From Apostichopus japonicus (lineage: Eukaryota > Echinodermata > Holothuroidea > Aspidochirotida > Stichopodidae), in the NCBI RefSeq assembly GCF_037975245.1, contig NC_092563.1, forward strand, positions 15,765,094 through 15,829,093: a stretch of DNA of 64,000 nt, written 5' to 3'. The notes beneath the pieces are model-generated. The model saw only the letters and a list, made by a program, of their open reading frames with translations. It had not been told where the DNA came from and did no database searches. Numbering within the stretch: the stretch's first letter is position 1; every line of letters starts with the position of its first letter. This document shows, piece by piece, positions 61,024 to 64,000 of the stretch. Made by a program: the position numbers and the translations under genes.

Positions 61024-61349
61024 CAACTTAGGCTAGGCCGCCTAGCAATGTACAGTAAGTTTAGAAGCGCATTGTCTTTAGTTCATCAACAGGCTGTAGG
61101 CCTGATATCGTCGGGGCTAACTGACGCTATTGACTATAATTTTAACAATAGCGATCGATTTAATCCTCTCATGAATGGTCGGTCCGCAACTTGGGCTAGG
61201 CCGCTTAGCAGTGTCAGTTCAGTGCAGTAGTTCTCTTTAATTTATCAACTGACTGTAGGCCTGGTATCGTCGGGATTGTTCGACGCTACCGACGGAAAAT
61301 TTAACAATAGCGATCGATTAATCCTTTCATGAATGGTCGGTCTGCATCT
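61024..61349. repeat. 163-bp tandem duplication near the right end
   Basis: Two diverged copies at 61024-61186 and 61187-61349 share ACTT(A/G)GGCTAGGCCGC, CTGTAGGCCTG(A/G)TATCGTCGGG and AACAATAGCGATCGATT. Each copy carries one ATCGTC motif, so the duplication also multiplied the putative binding site. Confidence 0.85.
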
Positions 61350-61440
61350 TGAATTATCGTCAGGCTAAAACACCTGTACTTTAGCATTATATCGTCCGGT
61401 AGAATTTTTAAAGTCGGATCGTCGAAATTGAAATTTATCG
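61107..61440 (+). promoter_or_regulatory. right subterminal ATCGTC motif cluster
   Basis: ATCGTC occurs at 61107, 61266, 61356, 61391 and 61418, and a variant ATCGTA near 61437. All are on the plus strand, so the motif is directly repeated between the two ends and not inverted like the TIRs. It shares a 14-mer with the left cluster. Confidence 0.65.
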
Positions 61441-61467
61441 TACGGTATAGTCTGTATAGTCGTGTAG

Positions 61468-61494
61468 TGTCAACCTCGACGTAACACCACTGTA
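61468..61494 (-). repeat. right terminal inverted repeat of the 9-kb element
   Basis: Reverse complement of 52492-52518 without a mismatch, ending in CACCACTGTA on the plus strand. Perfect identity over 27 bp suggests little decay since insertion. Confidence 0.9.
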
Positions 61495-62200
61495 CATGTG
61501 TACTGCAATTTTCAATTCCAAAATTTCTAATTTTGGGAATTTTCTTTCAAACAATCAAACTGAAACTGGCACACACATAGTTTATCAGGACTGTACACAA
61601 TGTATACAGACATGAGAAACAGACGACAGGATTCATTGTTCCTAAGCAACGTTTCTGCATGTAAAAAAGCGTGTAACTTAAATAGAAGTGACCGCCTACC
61701 ACAATCTATAAGACTCTGGCATTAGATGCTCAAATAGCAGCCAGGGTCTGCAGATTGAGCCTTTTGTGAGACAGCAAGTAAATCTAAACATCGTTATCAT
61801 CGAAACCTAAGCAATTATTATCAATTTTACCGCAAATACTTGTTATAGTGGCGTTCCATTGTTTATGAAACATTTATCATATCGAACTGACAAAGGGTTT
61901 AATAATATGTTAGTTGTGCCTGGGAGCATGTCACATGACTCTCCATGGTTGGTACGTTTTCCTGCAATGGATTGAGAGTTCGAGATCATATTAAATTTGA
62001 TGTACGTAGCCTAAATTTATTTGTTAGCCTACAGTAGCATCATGGGTAACACAAGAGTCAAGACCACAGTAATGCAAAAACTGTCAATCAGGAAGAAATA
62101 TATCCTATCCCTTACCACGAGACAAAATTGATTATAATACAGTATATGTATATATAACGTTTCCTGAAATTCTCTTGAGAGGAAAACACAAACACAGCTT

Positions 62201-62413
62201 AAAGGGTGTGAAGACTCTCACAAAAAGGAACGTCTAATGCCGGTAATCTGACCTAGTTTCGAATGAGGAGTTACAAAAGTGTTAGACACCACCATTGATC
62301 CCAGAAAATACACACACAGCTTGCTACCGTCGGTAATTAGACACTAGTGTACAGTCATTACATACAGCTGCGGTCAATAACCACAGCACAGTGTACAAAC
62401 AATACAGCGATGG
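62201..62413 (+). repeat. dispersed 213-bp repeat, copy B
   Basis: Second copy of the sequence at 4232-4446. It is flanked by ACAGCTT on both sides (62194-62200 and 62414-62420), which may be a 7-bp target duplication, supporting mobility. It lies 340-550 bp upstream of the first coding exon of the plus-strand gene at the right edge. Confidence 0.85.
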
Positions 62414-62756
62414 ACAGCTTCAGCTAAAGATAACAAGGTATCACCTTTCATTACTGTCTGCATTTTGTAGCGACAAGAGAAAAGCTTCTCTGGCAAGCAA
62501 CGGAAAGTTAACTTTTTAAAGATGGCGGCACGCTGTTTGGGGCGAGTATTCAATGCCTTTAATTAACGTTGGATTTTTCAAGATAAAATTGCAAAAGCAG
62601 CTGACTGGTAGTCGAACACCCAAAACAATTAACCAAATATTCAATGCCATATATAAACCAAGAAAATGACACACTAATCATCATAATTTTCTATCTTCTT
62701 GTTCTTCAGAACAATGTGAAGGATGTATCAGGTTAAGCTGGTGCCTTCTTGTCAAC

Positions 62757-63394
62757 ATGAGTTCCAAGCCAGGGGTAGATGATGAAGATGTTGTGACTAT
62801 TACTAACTGCAATTCATCTGCTAGTAATAGCAGTGGAGGTACTTACAAAATAGAACAGAAACTGTTTGCTAGGAAAAGTAAAATGACTTTTGTGTAATGT
62901 ATGAAATGACGTAAACATTTTAACCTATAATTCTATTTATAATATATACAGTAATACTTCAAATATTTTTAAATGAACAACATGATTTCTGTTATATTAA
63001 ATACTGGAGAAAGTATTAATGTTAACAAAGTTTGATTGAGGACTTGAATATGGGTACAGAGAGTTTCAATTTATACACAGTATTAAATAGCATTGTAAAG
63101 TTTTAATATTCCTGACAAGAGGACGTTGGCTCAGCTGATGTGAAAACCCTTCTTCATCATATATATTTTAAGTGTGTACATTACTGCCATAGTTTTGTAC
63201 TATAGTTTACAAATGAAATTGGAATGTCATGAAATGGAGAATGGATCAGTCTTTGTTAAAGTTTGTTATGACATAAACATGTAGCTATTTTGACAATTGT
63301 TTTCCTGCAGACAAATCGAACGAAAATGAAACATCGAAAGAATTAAGTCGAAGATTACCTCCCATTAAAGCCCAGGCACTTAATGGATTTGACG
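62757..63394 (+). CDS. unidentified protein, first two coding exons (partial)
   Basis: Exon 62757-62838 starts at ATG (MSSKPGVDDEDVVTITNCNS) and ends GGA G|GTACTT. Exon 63311-63394 continues in phase (DKSNENETSKELSRRLPPIK) and ends GAC G|GTATGT. A probable 5' non-coding exon boundary (TTCTTCAG) lies at about 62709, so the ATG-bearing exon has a spliced leader region. The 55 residues seen are polar, Ser/Asn/Glu-rich and probably disordered; no family is recognised. The gene continues past the window edge. Support is the consistent phase and the good splice sites only. Confidence 0.6.
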
Positions 63395-64000
63395 GTATGT
63401 TTCCAACATGACCAGTGTTTTTCTAAAGTTAAACACTTTAAAACATGAGGATATTTTAGTATACTGTACCTTGGAGTTTTATGTCTGAAGTCAGTTTAAT
63501 AATTACATGAAATGGTATTTTATCCTAAAATTGGCCAAAATGATCAATTTTGTTTTGACTTGATTAAATTTTCAATTTGTAGGGGGGATGGTTGCAGGAG
63601 GTTTGGTGACCAATGAATCCTGATTTTATGATTTTAACAGCCCACATTCTGCACATATGTATCACTTGAACTACAAGAAATCTATTGTGTGGTGCTCACA
63701 TGGATTCATTTTAGGCAGGTTTGGGGTTGGACACAAACCATCTCAGACTATGTGGGCATTGTTCTGCTGTTGCTTTGTCTGAGAAGATTTTAAAGGTGGT
63801 CACTTCCAGGAGAGTATTTTTGCTTTTTGAGCACACTAAAAATTAGGATCACATCTCAAGAGGAGAAAAGTAACAAATTACATTTGTCTCTGTGGCAAGG
63901 TTCTTTGATACTGCTGAAAGGTCACCATGTCAGGATTTCTCCAAACATGTCCACTTCTTCAAAGTGAGCATCAGGGTTGAGTTTAAGAACTTAAAAATAT
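63395..64000 (+). other. intron or unresolved sequence to the right edge
   Basis: After the donor at 63395 no further exon with good borders was found. The sequence is AT-rich with a G run near 63580. It is taken as the next intron of the partial gene. Confidence 0.4.

Larger units (their letters stand above)
52494..61492. mobile_element. candidate 9.0-kb two-gene DNA transposon with 27-bp TIRs and TA flanks
   Basis: The left end reads TACAGTGGTGTTACGTCG... and the right end is its exact reverse complement over 27 bp (52492-52518 and 61468-61494). TA dinucleotides sit at both edges and may be the duplicated target, as in the Tc1/mariner superfamily, whose ends commonly begin CAGT. No other copy of this end lies between, so a single 8999-bp unit is the simplest reading. 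Its middle holds an intact DD34E transposase (minus) and an intact BEN-domain gene (plus), head to head. No separate inverted repeats were found around the transposase. A nested Tc1 insertion with lost ends is the main alternative. Confidence 0.65.

Overview
The window is eukaryotic. Its genes are split by introns with GT-AG borders, and the sequence is AT-rich with many microsatellites, G/C homopolymer runs, SINEs and small DNA transposons. Gene content and the style of the repeats suggest a marine invertebrate deuterostome, most likely an echinoderm and possibly a sea cucumber. That assignment is inference. Only host genes and transposable elements are present: no operons, CRISPR arrays or bacterial signals.

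Layout: (1) 613-4156, minus strand, the 5' half of SPIDR, a scaffold protein of homologous recombination. It runs off the left edge. (2) 5674-32563, plus strand, a complete EDC4 gene (enhancer of mRNA decapping 4). I joined 25 exons with consistent phases into a 1390-codon frame: WD40 domain, long Ser/Pro/acidic linker, coiled coils and a conserved C-terminal helical domain. SPIDR and EDC4 are divergent and about 1.5 kb apart. EDC4 introns hold several minisatellites, the largest about 2 kb with a 669-bp higher-order period. (3) 32564-39278, gene-free apart from a 135-bp tandem repeat. (4) 39279-44264, minus strand, a seven-exon peroxisomal enoyl-CoA delta isomerase (ECI2-like) ending in SKL. 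(5) 44277-52491, no recognisable gene, but two hAT-type MITEs with 8-bp target duplications. (6) 52494-61492, a segment of about 9.0 kb bounded by 27-bp perfect inverted repeats and flanked by TA. (7) 62757 to the right edge, the first two coding exons of an unidentified plus-strand gene.

Region 6 is the most unusual. Its ends carry clusters of an ATCGTC motif. Its centre holds two head-to-head intact genes 309 bp apart: a DD34E Tc1-type transposase (minus) and a three-exon gene for a Tudor/agenet-like plus BEN-domain protein (plus). Just after the transposase stop codon is a sequence matching the metazoan replication-dependent histone mRNA 3' signal: a 16-nt stem-loop, ACCA, then a purine-rich downstream element. 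I propose a two-gene DNA transposon of about 9 kb whose transposase mRNA may end in a histone-type 3' end and whose BEN protein may be an accessory DNA-binding factor. The repeats, reading frames and stem-loop are seen directly. That they form one mobile unit and that the RNA signal works are inferences.
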